From Chaenocephalus aceratus (lineage: Eukaryota > Chordata > Actinopteri > Perciformes > Channichthyidae), in contig CM043793.1 of the NCBI GenBank assembly GCA_023974075.1, positions 4,478,896 through 4,542,895 of the forward strand: a stretch of DNA of 64,000 nucleotides, written 5' to 3'. The notes beneath the pieces were generated by a model. That model worked only from the letters and a program-made list of their open reading frames with translations. It made no database searches and was not told the DNA's origin. The position numbers were made by a program, and so were the translations under genes. Shown here one piece after another: positions 63,184 to 64,000 of the stretch. Position 1 is the first letter of the stretch, and each line of letters starts with the position of its first letter.

Positions 63184-63559
63184 ATTCCACATGGACCAGA
63201 TAGTAGTTGTCCCTTAAACCATCATTTTAACACTTATTCATGAAGGAATAAACTATATATATCTTGACATGGTTCCTTTACAAGACAGTTGATAAAGCTC
63301 GGCCCAAATTAAAGGACATGGCATTTTAGTTTCCTTAATTTATAGTAATGCATAGTGCATAATCCAAATAGAGTAGCTACGTTCTCAAATTGCAATGTTC
63401 TTTAAATAAAATGTGGATATTTTTAAACAATTAAATCAGGCTATATCTGATGAAAGTGAAAAGACTTGGAGTAACTGTTAACCCCAACTTCTAATGACTT
63501 TTACCTAACGAGTGTTGTGTACTAATGTCAGTAGGCCTATCACAAGGAAATTGTGACAA

Positions 63560-63844
63560 TGTTGTTTACCATTAGTCATTTATTATCAAAAATATGACAC
63601 GAATGCAGCAGTACACAAGTGCTATGACGAAGCCAGTACGCTCCGTTACATATCATGTTATGGCTTCCGACTTGTGTCAGTAAGTCTGTTCGATACCATT
63701 TTTAAATAGATAACCATCCACTGCTTTAAAGTCCGACCATTTGCCAAGCCACTGAAGAAAATATCATAAGTCTTCATGTGGGCAAATGTAGTTTACCATT
63801 TATGTTTAATTGTCCAAATAACTTTTGTTGACAGAGTCCAGCTT
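63560..63844 (-). other. ak6: probable ak6 3' untranslated region
   Basis: Downstream of the ak6 stop on the minus strand; an AATAAA lies at 63579-63584, about 260 bases after it. Confidence 0.5.

Positions 63845-64000
<156 letters not shown>

Overview
The window is vertebrate nuclear DNA, and almost certainly from a ray-finned (percomorph-type) fish. Genes have short exons with GT-AG introns. The repeats are of fish types: Tc1/mariner, piggyBac and hAT-like elements, a DIRS tyrosine-recombinase retrotransposon, an APE-type LINE and tRNA-headed SINEs. No bacterial or organellar features were seen. Exon boundaries were read by eye from splice sites and recalled family sequences, so they need transcript confirmation.

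Four host genes are present. (1) pias2, an E3 SUMO ligase, lies on the minus strand. Nine exons (654-8569) encode the PINIT and SP-RING parts. Its C-terminal exons lie off the left edge, a tiny candidate first exon sits at 10453-10476, and no SAP-domain exon was found. (2) ube2l3, a complete 154-residue ubiquitin-conjugating enzyme, has four plus-strand exons (13050-19585) and a long 3' UTR. (3) ydjc, a complete 310-residue carbohydrate-deacetylase-family protein, has five minus-strand exons (56406 down to 38553) over 17.9 kb. (4) The last exon of ak6 lies on the minus strand at the right edge (63845-64000). The ube2l3-ydjc adjacency is also known in mammals. pias2 and ube2l3 are divergent, and the start codons of the candidate pias2 exon and of ube2l3 both sit in an AAGATGGCGG context.

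The introns and intergenic space are packed with mobile elements, many nested. 1.2-3.5 kb: a Tc1 element split by a 750-bp element. 11.06-11.35 kb: a 5'-truncated LINE copy. 15.7-18.4 kb: a three-part nest in ube2l3 intron 3. 21.5-24.5 kb: TTAA-flanked elements and a piggyBac fragment. 25.4-34.9 kb: a DIRS retrotransposon carrying its circle-junction repeat and broken into by an intact LINE and a small inverted-repeat element. 34.9-35.7 kb: a foldback with a 51-bp minisatellite. 39.9-43.3 kb: a composite foldback with a 264-bp CA array. 44.1-45.6 kb: two more foldbacks, one with a 269-bp CA array. 48.0-50.9 kb: two hAT-like elements with exact 8-bp target duplications. 51.6-55.3 kb: another nest. 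56.9-60.8 kb: three large inverted-repeat elements.

The host genes show no sign of acting together as one system; they share the ubiquitin/SUMO theme only through pias2 and ube2l3. The most notable content is the mobile DNA: a LINE with a 1105-codon open frame whose 3' end matches a second, truncated insertion 15 kb away, a structurally complete DIRS, and several inverted-repeat elements whose 5-, 6- or 8-bp target duplications can be read directly.
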